A stretch of 64,000 nucleotides of DNA from Pagrus major (Eukaryota; Chordata; Actinopteri; Spariformes; Sparidae): NCBI RefSeq assembly GCF_040436345.1, contig NC_133234.1:7502446-7566445 (forward strand), given 5' to 3'. A program made the translations under genes and the position numbers. Shown here in pieces: positions 41,771-55,100 of the stretch. The notes below the pieces were generated by a model that searched no databases, was not told the DNA's origin, and saw only the letters and a list, made by a program, of their open reading frames with translations. Each line of letters opens with the position of its first letter. Within the stretch, counting starts at the first letter, position 1.

Positions 41771-43494
41771 GTCGGGACTGCTTGGTCATCTTCGGTCTTT
41801 GAGTAGTTCTCGATCCGACTTTACTCTTTGTGTCCGTGGATGCATGCATAAAAAAAGGTGGCGGTACAATCTGTAGTTGATAGGACAGCCCTAAAATCCA
41901 ATAAATGATGTGTTTTGCATCATTTGGCAGATTTTTTGCTCTGGGTGCATTCAAAATCGGCAAAGTTCCCATTTTAGCTCCTTTAGTCTGGACCAAAATG
42001 GTAGGACCGGCACTGATGAGTAAATGATTGTTTAATACATCCGTCTTTAAATAATTTAAGAAGTTATCCTATATCTTATGTCTATGCTGTCAACATAACA
42101 ACAGGGGGGGAATGTCTTACATAAGCTTTACTCTTTTATGTTTATGTACAACGTTTGATACATTAAATTATGTTGAGTAGTCTTAAAAATGACACCGTTT
42201 GCTTGTGGCCTTTGAGGGCCTGCTATTGGTTGATTCAGTGCTCGAGGAATGTATTTCGGTGGGGCCATATCAGCAGTTAGGGAGTCACAGGACTCGGCAC
42301 CTATGTAAGACTTTGTGTTAAAAGGTATACGTGGTTTAATTTTGCAAGACGTCTGAGTCCTACTTTTAGCAAGAAGTCATTGACTCATGAGTCAATGTTT
42401 AAGACCATTCCTAAGACCAGTTTTTTACAAACTGGCCCAGAGCTGCGTGCAAGAAAGAATGATTGAAAGATAAAATTTCAGGGTCTTATTTTAGGTTTCG
42501 TTGGATTTGTCTGCTTAATCTGTAGGTGAGTATTCATTTAGAAATGAATGTCATGTCATAGCATGTATAACCAGAAAAGCAGACAGTTGGACACATCATA
42601 CTGTGCGACTTAAAAAACAAGTTGAAGAAAACTGAGAATCACTTGGTTGTTTAATTATATAAATACATTACATTATTAAGTGTTTACTTCATCAGCATTT
42701 AAATAATTAGACATGGCCCTCAACATGATTCTTCAGACTGACCTGTAGATGACAGCAGACTGTGCCCTAAATAAATGAAGGCACTACATTTGGTTATAAA
42801 GGAGACTGTATCATTTGTTTGGAGTTTGTTACAGAACAACATCTGAAAACAAAGTCATAATTGTGTAGACAGATCACATTTGGAATTTCACGTTTCAGTA
42901 CACCAAAATCACATTGTACCTTGCTTTAGTGCAACAATGATCAGAATAGAGTAAGCATTACGAAAGCATTCATTGAAGGTCCAAATCAAACACCAGACTT
43001 CAAGTATTGCAATCATGAGGAAATACAAAAACTAGAAGCAGTAAACTAAAAAATGACATTCATTTAGATTTCATTACTGACCGCTTTTGTTTTAAAATAA
43101 TCTTTTGTAAAACAAGAACTCAAAAAACTGTATCCTCTCAGCAAAACATTCAAATGTTCCGGAGTCAGGAGAATATTCAAAAATATTCAATACATCATTC
43201 TGAAACGAGATATCATTTGTAGAAAGTTACAGCTGCTCAAACAAAATAACTGCCAGCCTGTAAATAAAAGAAAACCATTCAAGTCCAGTCATCCTCATAA
43301 CTTGTTTTACAAAATAGTTCTGTGTTTCTGTCATTTCTGAATTTCAAGTAGCAACAATTCAAACTAAATAGATAAATAGTGTTTCAGAATAAAACACTTC
43401 ATTTGGTCCCCTTCTTAAAAACTGAGCTCAGCAGCGCTGTGATGACATCACGTCCCTTGGTTCTGCTGACATGGCGATAATTGTCACGGTAACC

Positions 43495-46400
43495 TCAGCC
43501 CAGCCCCACGTCTAGTGACATCATCACTACGAAGCCCAGGATGGAGGTCCAGGACGCCAGCTTCCCGTTTCCACTGGTTGACAATGAGTTGGAGCGAAGA
43601 AATGGGATATTAGTCAGAAAGATGCTGAAAATCTTTAATCTGGCTGAAACACCAAATCTCATCAAATTTACTTGAGTATCTTCTTTTCCTTCTCACCTGA
43701 CTTGAGCTTCAGGGATAATGTCATCCACCACCACATAAACCATCGCCCCAGCAGCAAATGCCAACGCATACGGCAACAGAGGTTCTGCCAAGACAACGGC
43801 GAAAGCACCCAGCAATCCAGCAATAGGCTCGACCATGCCGCTGAGCTGTCCATACCTGATGGAAAACAGTAAAAGTCAGTTGCATTGTTCAAATTTAATG
43901 TATGGTTATTCAGTGTTGTTTCTGACACAGTGCATAGACACACATGTTTTTCCTTACCAGAAGGCTTTCCATGTTGAGACCCCAGAGCCCCGGAGCGGCA
44001 GGCTCACCGCCAAGCCTTCTGGGAAATTCTGGATGCCAATACCGATGGCCAAATTTCTGAGGGGCAAAACCAATAAACAACCAAACAAATAAATAAATGA
44101 TAAATGTTAACAACATACCTCTAATGTAGTGTAGTGTAGTGTAGTTTGCTTTTGCATAAAAATAAATAGAGCCTTTGAAAAAATAAACTGAATTTAAATT
44201 AAGGAGAAGATGAAACAAAAAATCTTGAGCCATGCTAGCAGCTCTGTGAGGCTGAGCTCAGCAATACTTTGAGCTAAATGCTAATTTTAGCATGTTAACA
44301 TGCTCACAGAGACAAAGTTAACATGCTGATGAATCACCAAAGTGAACAAAGATATATCCTCAGGGCAACATGAATGTCTACACAAAATTTTATGCAAATC
44401 TTTAAGGAAGATGTTGAGACATTTCTCAAAACATGTGAAAACTTGAGCTACTGGTAACACAAGATTAAGTCAGGGGATCACAAAGGTCTCTAGGAGTCAT
44501 CCACTGGGAACCATGAATGTCTGTACAAAGTGTGGTACCAATCACCCCAGTAGACAGTAAGATATTTCAAAGTATATGTGAAACCTGTTACTTAGTGCAA
44601 CAGAAAAAGGACTAACAAAGTCACTCAGAGTTATCCTCTGGGAACCATGAACATGTTTGCCAAATTTCATGGCAATCTATCCAATATTGTCAAGACATAT
44701 CACTTAAAACCAGAAATGTCAACTTTGAGGTTTCATCCTCTGGGGACCACTATTATAATATGTCGGTATGAAACGTCATTGTAATCCATCCAATAGTTGT
44801 TCAGATATTTCAGCCTGGACCTGAGTAGCCTGGTCAACAAAATGCTATCCACGCTGCTACCTTGGCAAAAATATTGAAAGAAATTATAAAGAAAAATAAA
44901 GACAGACAGTGATTTTTTTCATCCTCTTATTATCAGGACATTGTGAGCAATGATGCAAATCAATGTGGATGACTCCATTATGCTATGTTTAACTTATAGG
45001 ATTCTTGCATCAGTGCCATAAAGTTCATTTTGTTGTTTTAATGACATACATGTGTCCTAAGAACACTTTAATGCTGGAGTAGTTCATTTAATTTCTGATA
45101 TATGAGGTATATTTTGCTACCTTTTCAAGAAATATGGCTTTTAGCAACAATATATTTTTTGTTGTCAGTCATATCTCTGATTCCCAGAGAGGAATCTCCT
45201 GCTCAACTGTAAAACAATTTGAGTTGCCTTGTATCTGAATTGTGCTATACAAATAAACTTGCCTTGCCTTGCTTTAACTTCTTATCATTTCTTATTTGAC
45301 ACTTGACAGTGTAGAAAGATGAACAAGCATCTGGACTAGGACTGTATTAAAAAACAACGCACTCGGTTTGTGCGTGTGTGATGTTATTGCCCTCTTTTAT
45401 CTCTGCAATGTCAACAAGCGTCCTCAGTGATGCAACATAAATTTAATCACACTGTTCAAACTCCAGTGTTACAGCTGACAAAAACACCTAAACCTTCTCA
45501 GGCAGGGGAAAATAACCTCTGGCTCATTGCTGCTTGATCCTTTTTACAGCTCTGTTCTCACGAGGTGAGTTAATACTTAAAAATGGTTTGTGCTCTTAGT
45601 TTAATTTTTTTGTTTGTTACTTGGCAGAGTTTGAGTGTCATATCGTTGAAAGTGTGGCCACGGACGAATAAAAATGTAATAAGGGCTGGAATCTTTCCAT
45701 GGATTTCTGTGACACAGGCCATTTGTGAGCATTTTCTCTGATGTATTTCATTGTGTTTTGATGCTGGTTTTAATCCAGATGTGAATAAGGAAAATTAAAA
45801 AATGATTAAATCAAATCAATTAGTAAAATAACAAATTCAGAAGAAAGTGCAACATTGGTAGAGGTATGTATTCTCTGAAAGTTGGGACCATTGCCATGTT
45901 TGTTAATCTCATTGACAAATCAGTGGGTAACAAAAAAAAGTAAGTTAAACACTACATTTCTGATAGATTTCATGTCTTTTCTTTGTATAATGTCTTGTGC
46001 CTGTTGTAGTATGCAAATTTAGATTTTTGTAATTATAATTAACAGAAAAGTAAATGAGTGCCTCTAACAGCCATGATAAATTTTGTTAGAATGATTTGCA
46101 TTTTAAAATCTAAATTATTTGACATTTTGGGAAATATCTTGATTGGCTTCCTTGCTGAGCATCAGATGATGCAATTTATACCACTATCATGTCTGTCTAT
46201 TCAGTATGAAGCTGAAGTCTGCAGCCATTATGCTTAACTTAACCTTAAGACCGGTGACAGGAGGGAACAGCTAGCCTGGCTCTGTGTATAGTGTAATTAA
46301 CAAGTTATACTGTATCTTGTTTCTTCAATCTACACAAAGAGTGTAAAAAGGACAATGTATGGTGTTACTTAAGGTTATGTATGGGACCTATTTCTTGACT

Positions 46401-49400
46401 GGAACCAGTCACCGTGAGGTTGTTGCACCACAAGTGGTGATTCCAGGAAGTCTCTCGTAACTGTCTATACTGAATTAAATAAGAGATCGTTGGTGTAGTG
46501 CATAGACTGGAAACAGGAAATTTGCTACCCTGGCTCTTTCCTGACCACTGTATGGGTTAAACACAGTAGATCTTATGTGTAAGTGAGCTTTAGAGGTGCT
46601 CTCTGTCTCCTGTACCTTTTCACATTTAAGGGACAGATGAGGTGAGGAAGATAGTTGTAAAAAAAAAAAATGAAAGAAGAGAGCTTTAGGGAGGTGTACG
46701 GTTTCATAAAAAGACAGGGCTTGAAGAGGTAAACACACTTAATTAAACAGTCCTCTGCTCTTCTTGCTCCTAGAAAAACAGCAAAACTGAAAATGGGCCA
46801 GTCGTTGTCTCCAGAGGAGCGACAAGCAGAACTTGACATGTACTCTGAGGGAATGTTTAATTCACAACAATGGCCCGGCATTGGAATTGACAGGTAGGCA
46901 CACTCACTGCTCAAAGGAAAATGCATGTCTATGTTTTAACTTCAAGGTGGTTTAAAGATATTATAACATATAGAGTGGAGAATCATAGAGTCACAGTGTG
47001 GAACCTAGGCCTATTTGTTTTATTAAGTTGTTCCTCTTAGTTCACTAGTGACAAATCAAAAGAAAGGAAAATGATTTAAATGTTAAAAAAAATTTAATGT
47101 TAGCCAATAAAACAATTTCAACATACCTTTTATCCCTTGGTTTATGTATGATAATACCCTCCAAGATATTTTAATATAAAAAAATGCCTCTTCTGCCTTT
47201 CATCACCCTACGTCTAATCCAGTTTAATTCAGGTGGATCATTTAAGATCACCCTATCAACTCATTATTCCCATACTGAACTTATATATTTAATATTTAAT
47301 TTTTTACCTAGCTCTACCCCTGCTGCTGATGTCAGCATTAACAGTACTACCTCAAAACACTGCTGTGCCAAAGTAGTCAAGGCTGCAGCCTTACAAAGCT
47401 GCTAGCATGGTTGTAGACTCCTGGTCTAGTTAATTCACATTCAACTTTTCAGAAAATTCTAGTAATACAGATATTAATATAGTAGGAAAAAATGAAGAAT
47501 TATAACAGTATTTTGTCATTGTGAGCATGTTAGCATGCTGATGATAGCTTTTATATACAGTAGCTCCAAGCACTACTGTGCCAAAGTACAGCCTCACAGA
47601 GCTGCTAGTATGGTTGTAGACTCTTAGTCTTGTTAATTTGCAGTCAAGCACGCAGTCAGTTTATAGAAAAACAAAATCTGATAGTAAGAAAGATAAAAAT
47701 ATAATAGTATCAGACATGTGGTGTACAGTAGCTTTGAAGAAGGTGAATGTTTTTGATATTCAACCACACAAAGTTATTATTTATCAAACTAATGATTATA
47801 TCTCTCCACTCAGCTCCATACTAAAATACTCCGGACTCTACTCAACCCAAGTGCTGAATGATTATAGAGATGAAGTCTTATACGTTGGAGAATTCAGTGA
47901 GGTGGCGACCATTGTAGAGAAGGTGGGCTCTGCACTGGCTGCGCTCAACTCGGTGCCTAATGCTGTGGGACTTGGGGCTCTCATCATTTCACTGATCTTG
48001 GAGACAGTTGGGAAGTCATTAGGGAAGGAAACTATGGGCACAGCTGATATGTTGCAAAGGGTGTTTGCACAGGAGAAGGCCAATGAGGTAAGACCCTGAT
48101 CTTTCCTAGGATTACCGACCTTGTCCAATGTAGTCCTATTTTTTAACTGAGCGTTTTTAATTATGGTCGGATCTAAGGCTGTAACTAAAGATATTGTCTA
48201 TTCTACAGATTTATTTCACGACTAATCATTCAGTGTATAAAGTGTCAAAAACTTGTAAAGAATGTTTCTTTTGTCCAACCAACAATCACCAACAAACCTA
48301 AACCCAAAGACTTTTAATTTATCAGTGACAAAGAAAAACAGCAAATCCCTTTTAAGAATTTAAAAAGCTGGAACCAGAACATTGTGGTCATTGTGACATT
48401 TCTGCGCAAAAATCACTGACTGGATAATCGATTATCAAAAGTTGAACACCTTATTTTCTTTCGATCAATCAATTGACTAATTGTTGCAGAGACATTTAAT
48501 TATTATTTTATTCATATTTGAAATGACTACCATCAGTTTCTTTATCTAAGAATTTATGAAAAAAATGTATGCATGTAAGTGACCGATACTCAAACTTTGC
48601 TTTCATGAATTTCAACATTCCAATCCTCGACTGTGGAGGTCCGAGACCTGATGGACGAGTATTTAAAACGTCTGCGGATCAACTTGGGGAAACCACAGCT
48701 TCAACTAGCTGAGACCAGGCAAATAGAGACCGATCTTAGTGTCCAGCTCACGCGGCTGAAGGTGCAAAGCATTCAAAATCTTTCATCCTTTTTTGAAAGA
48801 CCATCCTACCTTCAATGAACTGGATATTTTAAGATTGAAGTTAAGCCAGAAATCTGAATCTTAGTTTATACTTTTTAAATTTAAGAAACATGGAATTTCC
48901 ATCATCAGAAAAATGGAAAACAAATATGTTAATTCTATTATCCTGTGAATCTCCTTCTTCTTTCTAAGAATTCCATGCTGAGAGATGGACATATGAACTC
49001 TCGGTTTCTCAGGCAGTGGGTGAACGGAGCTGCCTTCCACACCCAGATGTTGATCCATCAGGCGCGTCTAGAGGGGACTGGAGGCTCCAGAGCAATGCAG
49101 GCAGCAGGGATTTATCAGCAACAGTTAAACCTTCTTCTGGAGAAATACAAAAGCTACCTAACATCTTATATATCTGTGGCAGCAGAACATTCCTGGTATA
49201 ATTCGTTTTGTTGTCTGTTCTACACAGAGAACAGTAGTTATTACCCTCCTGTTAGATGTTTTGACCTGCGGGACCAGTACTGTTACAGCGGAAGTGAAGT
49301 AGTTGAGACTATGTTTTCTAAACATCAGATCACTTGGGCAAAGACTTATTTCTCAGACTTAAGAGCACAGATTCCAACTCTTGTGAGCCAAAATGGCAAC

Positions 49401-51573
49401 TTTCGTATTCAAATATGAAATGTACCATCTGTACTTGTGAAGCCTACAGAAAAGGTCATGTGGTGATATACAAGAAAAGGCTCACACTAAATTGTACGCT
49501 CAATAAAATATAAAAGATTGAGTTGCTGTTATCTTTTTCTTTCACAAAGAAGACTTTGATCCCGGGGTATTTGCTACTGCTATTTACAAATGGTCAATGA
49601 CCTTAAAGAGGCTCAGCATATCAGCATACCCAAACAGTGTATCTTACTTTACAGACTTTGTTAATTTGACATTGACTGACACAAAGACCCACAGGTGACA
49701 TAATGTTTAAAAACAAAACATGATGATCTGACACCACCACCTTAATTTGGGAGGCATGATGGGAAAAAAAACAGAGTGACACCTGTCTTTCAGTCAGACA
49801 GGGACCTCCTGGTTATCTGCAGTACCATCATGAAACCACTAGATGTAGGCAGCACACAGCTCAGCACCAGACAGCTGCCATGTTCTGCCAGGCATCCAAC
49901 TGCAACCCAAATTCTTACTCTACCTTTAAACATGTCCACAGTCTGTTCAACCTGCTGCTGTCTGGCAAAAGATACAGAAGTATCTGCTGCTGTACCAGAC
50001 TAGAGAGTAACTTCTTTCCTCACGCTGAGACTCCTGAACTCGTCCTCAACACTCTATTGCATTTTATTGTACAACCCTGTGTTTTAAAATGACAAATTAA
50101 TTAACCTTGAGACCTTCTTCCTTTGAAGTAAGCCCCCAAATGATCAACTATATACAAAAAGACATCTCAATTATTGCATTCAGTTAGTCGATTTTCTAAG
50201 GACCTTCATGGTCCTTAGAATATGAAACTTACTGATTATTTTTATTTTGTTATTTATTTTTTTTTAAATGAATGTCACAGCCTGTTAATGGATTGCTGGG
50301 CAATTTGGTACAGATGCTCATGAAGCCCAGAGGATGAATCCTGATTCATGCAGTTGCGTCATCTGTTCAAATTCAAATTTGTCCAATACTTTGTTTTTAA
50401 TATATAAATATTTGCATGTGGAAAGTCTGGAGTTAGGGGAAAAAAACAAGGGCACAGCTGATATGTTGCAGAGGGTGTTTGCACAGGAGAAACTCTTTTA
50501 TGGGGCTAGAAAGTGAAGCGATTTTTTTTCTTAATTATTGGTTATCATTGAGTGTTGTTTCAAATTTTTTTCAAATAAAAGACAAAATTGTACTGTAACA
50601 TATATATTCACTTATAATAAATAGAATTATAGTGAGAACAGCCTTTTCAAATCAGATGCTGGTTCAGCAGGCTGGACTGGTTGGGTCATAAAATGGGATA
50701 TGACCATAGCTCTGTATGTAAAGACCTCCTGATTAACAACTGTCACTGCTCTCTGCAGTACTATCATGTAACCACTAGATATCAGCAGCACACAACAACA
50801 GCACCCAGCACCAGTAACCTAAACCACACCAAACCTTTACCTAATACCATCCATATGAATGGTATGCCTAAACTTAACTTTCTTATACTAAGAAAATACA
50901 TTTTTTAATTTTAAGACTTCAACTTGATTGAGGTATGGAAGATCCTAGTGGGATTCATAATTTTGTGTCCAGCTGATAACAACAGATGATTGAATTGCCA
51001 GACACATAGATACATTATTTATGAAGTAGCCTCTAATTTGGAATCTCTAACTTCGATACAGTACTGTAACGTGAAAAATGTCTTTATTTGATACCACGTT
51101 TGATACCAAGGGAACAAAATGACATAACATTGAGGGCATAAAATTTGAGATTTTTATGAAAAGATTAATAGAACAAGACTTGCGTTCTGTGTGTTAAGCA
51201 CAACAGCATTTAAGTTAATATACTCCTGACCATAGTCAGCACACTGCAGCGGTGTGTGTGTCAACTTGCAGTTGGAGTGAAAAGAGAGAGCGAGAAAGCA
51301 CAGCTAGTATCAGTATTGATACTGTGGAAATTGAAGATTGAAACAGTTTTAAAAATTCAGTCAAGCTATTTTTTGATATTTCGATATTTTTGTCAACACT
51401 AGCAGCAACTTTTTCTCACTTACCAGTGAAGAAGGTTGACACTGCGGATAAATGAGAATGTGTTGTGTATGTGGTCTTTGTCTTGCCTTTATATCAATCT
51501 TACCTGGCACTTTCAAAAGTAGCAGATGAAGTCTTCCCAATGGCTCCAAATCCAACCCCCACAGCCAAACCCT
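43495..51573 (-). CDS. slc39a11: Zinc transporter ZIP11, four 3' exons
   Basis: ZIP-family zinc importer of Golgi and nuclear membranes. The 3'-terminal coding exons are 51573-51504, 44056-43958, 43855-43697 and 43573-43495 (stop TGA). They join in frame to about 135 C-terminal residues of a protein that is about 340 long in mammals. The sequence [20 protein letters not shown] then [20 protein letters not shown] matches human ZIP11 almost residue for residue. It includes the NFPEG metal-binding helix and ends [16 protein letters not shown]. The exon that should supply HNVPE, and all earlier ones, are not found up to base 64000. The next upstream intron is therefore over 12 kb. A 7.4 kb intron (44057-51503) hosts an unrelated gene on the other strand. 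Confidence 0.95.
44125..44145. repeat. (TGTAG)n short tandem repeat
   Basis: Four perfect five-base units in the slc39a11 intron. Confidence 0.9.
44229..44850. repeat. Interspersed repeat, longest copy
   Basis: Begins GAGCCATGCTAGCAGCTCTG, continues with several ATGCTAA/GTTAACATGC words, then two or three imperfect GGAACCATGAA..CCAAATTTCATGGCAATC units. Pieces recur at 30585, 41088, 47330, 47560 and 56650. No coding capacity; probably a non-autonomous element found through fish genomes. Confidence 0.65.
45205..45275 (+). mobile_element. Fish LINE-type 3' tail, second copy
   Basis: TTGAGTTGCCTTGTATCTGA then ATACAAATAAACTTGCCTTG, the familiar 3' end of teleost LINE copies, similar to 35060-35125. 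Confidence 0.65.
46773..49418 (+). CDS. Unrecognised four-exon gene nested in an slc39a11 intron
   Basis: Four coding exons: 46793-46893 (exon begins at an acceptor at 46772), 47814-48087, 48639-48761 and 48969-49418. They have correct splice sites and matching phases, and encode 315 residues ending in TGA. The N-terminus MGQSLS fits the N-myristoylation consensus (Gly2, Ser6), so membrane anchoring is likely. Residues 60-110 form an amphipathic helix followed by a hydrophobic, Gly/Ala-rich segment ([17 protein letters not shown]) that could enter a membrane. Residues 110-230 look helical and charged. The C-terminal exon has four cysteines (247, 248, 263, 271) in a Tyr-rich stretch. I do not recognise the family. 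An AATAAA lies at about 49501. A decayed partial copy follows at 50.45 kb. It might belong to a fish-specific family of membrane-active helical proteins, but that is inference. Confidence 0.75.
47330..47650. repeat. Two direct copies of a repeat in intron 1 of the nested gene
   Basis: About 80 bases at 47340-47445 (GCTGCTAGCATGGTTGTAGA) recur at 47570-47650 (GCTGCTAGTATGGTTGTAGA). Both are reverse-oriented parts of the 44229 repeat family. Confidence 0.65.
49795..50815. repeat. Pair of related segments downstream of the nested gene
   Basis: The text at 49800-49875 (GACCTCCTGGTTATCTGCAG, CATGAAACCACTAGATG) recurs at 50725-50810 (GACCTCCTGATTAACAACTG, CATGTAACCACTAGATA) in the same orientation. 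Either a dispersed repeat or part of a local duplication that also produced the exon fragment at 50450. Confidence 0.55.
50400..50516 (+). pseudogene. Decayed copy of exon 2 of the nested gene
   Basis: The 43 bases at 50450-50492 match 48036-48078 with one change and encode the same [14 protein letters not shown]. Upstream the reading [11 protein letters not shown] still resembles [12 protein letters not shown]. The frame stops soon after, and no splice donor follows. Relic of a duplicated gene copy. Confidence 0.7.
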
Positions 51574-52114
51574 CTGCAGATAAAAAAACACAGACAAATG
51601 ATTCTTGTTAGTGTATTATTTTGTCTTTTGCCTTCCTTGAAACACTTTGTTACACATTGAAACAACATGTTTTCATCGATAGAGAGAGGGTATGCAGAAC
51701 AAGAAAACTACTACAGTCCTAGAGAAGACCTTCACTCGAAGGAGTACATTGTATTCTTTTATTCGTCATTACCTTGAATAATCATGCTATTACTGAATGA
51801 AACCTGCAACCTCCCCTAACCATATCTACAGAGGAAGCCCTTTTGGATGTAAACTACAGATCCATAACTGAGAGTTAATACTGCAAGGTTCTACCTCTAC
51901 AACTGCGGCAAAGAGGGATTTCTACAGTCGTGACCACTGTATATGTCTCTGTTCCCTCTGTACATGCTCTGTACACTCTGAGCAGCATCCCTCTCCTCTG
52001 ATGTGCCATTTGTCTCATTTGAAATGCCTGTCATGCACACTTAAAGCAAACACCAGTCAAATTGAAAGTGAAAAGGTCACAGTGGGTGATGTATCTATGA
52101 GTGTATTTGTGTTT

Positions 52115-52147
52115 GAGTGTGTGTCTGTGTGTGTGTGTGTGTGTGTT
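52115..52147. repeat. (TG)n microsatellite
   Basis: Interrupted TG tract of about 33 bases. Confidence 0.9.
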
Positions 52148-55100
52148 TGCAGTCAGAACCACAGCCTCTTTTGCATTGGATACCAAAAAGGTAGGGCTAC
52201 TTCATATGCTAATGGGCAGTCAGGTCCTGTTAAGCGTTTCATAGCACAGTTATTACAATGCTAACACAAGCTAATTTCCAGATTTTTTTTCGTGATGCTA
52301 AATAGGAGTAAGCATCAACTTGACCACTGATCAAAGCTCAAAACACTGAAAGTTCTCCTCAAATCATCTAACATTCATCTGACCAAAGAGCTAATTGTTA
52401 TATTTGATGCTACATCCTATTATTAGGCAGGCATGTCATGCTAACTTGTTAACACTGTCTTGTTCGCATGTAAACACGTTATTACATTTAATCACTACAC
52501 ACAGTTGTAGAGCTAAACATAAAATGCCCTACTATGAGAGGCCCACAGAGAATGAACATAAGAACATGGCCACCACTGGGGCTTTCTTCAGACCCATGTT
52601 TTTCAACGACTAGTGTTAATCAACTCAGAGAAGCACATTTCTTCCTCCTCTTTCTATTGTTTCTGTTGCTTAATGAGCATTAAGACAGCTTTCAGACAGC
52701 AAGCTGTTAACCCTGCCACAGAGGCTAATGGACATGTCTGCTGGGACCCACTGTTTTAAATACATTACATTTACTGGAATGGTAAGCAATATGGCCTGAT
52801 TCATAGAGACTTATAACATAAAAATTCATTGGACTAGTAGAAAATCTTACTATTGAGCCAATGTTACTCCAAACAGATTGCTTTTTAACTGCTGTATTAG
52901 TACACCAGTGTGATATAGCTAGTTTAGGGTCCTCAGATACAGTTAAAATCAGGTTCCGATCAATGGAATACTTTAACATTGGGGAAATTCTCTCATTTGC
53001 TTTCCTGGCGGAAGTTAGATGAGAAGATTAGTACCACTTATGTCTGCAAGCAACAGCCAGCGGGTTAGCTTAGCTCAAAGCCTGGCGTCTTCTTGTCCCT
53101 GTGAATTTACAACAAGTGGAGATTCTAGAGCGGTAGAGGACCAAGACATAATCCAGCACACAAGTATGGGGAAAACTTTGTACTATTTCAACCAATGAGG
53201 TATTACGTATAAATTAGCTCCATTAACTCCGTAATTATAACTCCATATTTATTGTATCAATCTTCTAATGTAAGTCTCAGCAAGAAAGTGAACAAGTGTT
53301 TTCCAAAATATCAAACTATTCCATTGGTATCTGTGGTTGCTGGTGTCACATAGCAGCTGTAGCATCCAGCTGGAAAAGTTAACCAAACCTCAACTTATAA
53401 TTTTCATTATAGGTGACCCCTTGTCATTGTTGTGCTGCCTACCTGTGCAGCAGGCTGTGTTGGTGGCAGGAACTGTTGCCTGAATAAAAGCACCTTTGCA
53501 GCCACACAGAGCTACTTGTGTAATTGTAGACTTTAGGTTTTGCTTTTCATTTGGAAATAAAGTCATAAGCAAGAAATTAAGAGTGGGGATGTTATGTTTA
53601 TTTGTGCCGTTACGTATACGTATTAGTATGTACTACATATTATATTATAAAATGCCATGAATAAATGCCAAGAGCTGAGGAGTAATAGGAACCCATGACT
53701 ACACATACCTGCTCTATTTACTCACCTCAGCAGCAGAACACTTCACCTCACCAATCAGACTCAAGCACATTACAAACAGTTAAAACAAAATTACATCAGC
53801 TATTGGCAAATACAAAGATAATTTGAGCATGGCGACTACAGTAGGGTTGGGCCGACTTAAAAATTTAGTTTAAAAATGTATTAGGGTGCAGCAATAGTAC
53901 AGTCCATCAGGGCAACTGCAACATGTTGTGTGTTCATTTCTCACGCCCAACATTCAACTTAACCTATCTTCATCTTAAGTTTCACATCAAAATGATAAAT
54001 AAGACTTTAGCTGAGTGAAAAAGGAGAAAGGATATTTCAAGTAGTCTTGTACAGTATGCGAACCTTGCAAGTCAATTAGTTTTCAACAAAATGTTCCTGA
54101 TAATGTTACAGTAAATGGCGTGTTAAGAAATGAAGGGTTTCTGTCCACTGAAAGGCTGGAGGGCTTTTAATTTGAAGCAGATAAAGGATATGTTAAGTTT
54201 GTATTAACAGAGTAATACAGGAACTTTAACAAGGCAAATATGAGCAGCGGATCAAAATGAGGATTTGTATCGCAGGCTACAAAAACAATGAGTACATGCT
54301 TATGAGCTTCAGCATAACCTGCACTATTTTGTTACTGATGAGAGATTTCTCTTCAGGACTTCAGACTGAGAAATATAGTAGCACTCTCAGTTTACGTACA
54401 TCATAATAAGACATAAGCTCAGCACCACCTGTGGAACTGAGCTAATAGGCTATCCCAGGCTCCTGCTAACTAGCCACATGCTGCTAGTTCTCTCCACCTG
54501 ATGTTATACCTGAAAATGCCAGTCTAGCCGGTTAGCACAAAATCTAAACAGTTGAATCTCGTAAACTGGACTGGGCTGGTAAAACCAGAAACCCACTCAA
54601 CCCAAATGGTGACTGATCCAACAACTAAACACAACCTTTACAACGTACAGACTGACCAAGCACAGCCTTGCTATTGAAAAGGGTAGACACAGGAATACCT
54701 GTGCTGTCATTGTACCCTGAGTGAACATGAAAGCTGGAGCTACACATGCTTACCAAATATAATCATGCTTAGAGAAGCACATAAAAAAAAAAACTGGAAT
54801 TCATAACCAAAGGTTACCTATTAGATGAAGAAAAACTACAATTACTACTAGGAGAGGACTCAAAGAGTTTTAAGTGCATTAAACTTAGAACAAGTGACAA
54901 AGATTAAGATAAGGCACGGAGAGAATGAGAGAAGTAAGAAGATGCAAATAAGAGGAAAGAGAGTAGAAACCAGAGAGAGTAAGAGATTGGTATTCTGGTG
55001 CCCCTGCAGCTGCAGACGTCATGAGCCCAGTGGCTACTTCATCATAATCTAATGCCTGTCATTACCTCTGATAACAGTGCACATGGGTTATAATCAAATT

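Larger units (their letters stand above)
40481..43494. other. Intergenic DNA between asb12 and slc39a11 3' ends
   Basis: Holds the 3' UTRs of two convergent genes. I could not place a strong poly(A) signal for slc39a11. Contains an interspersed repeat (41088-41235) and a Tc1 remnant (41540-41770). Confidence 0.5.
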
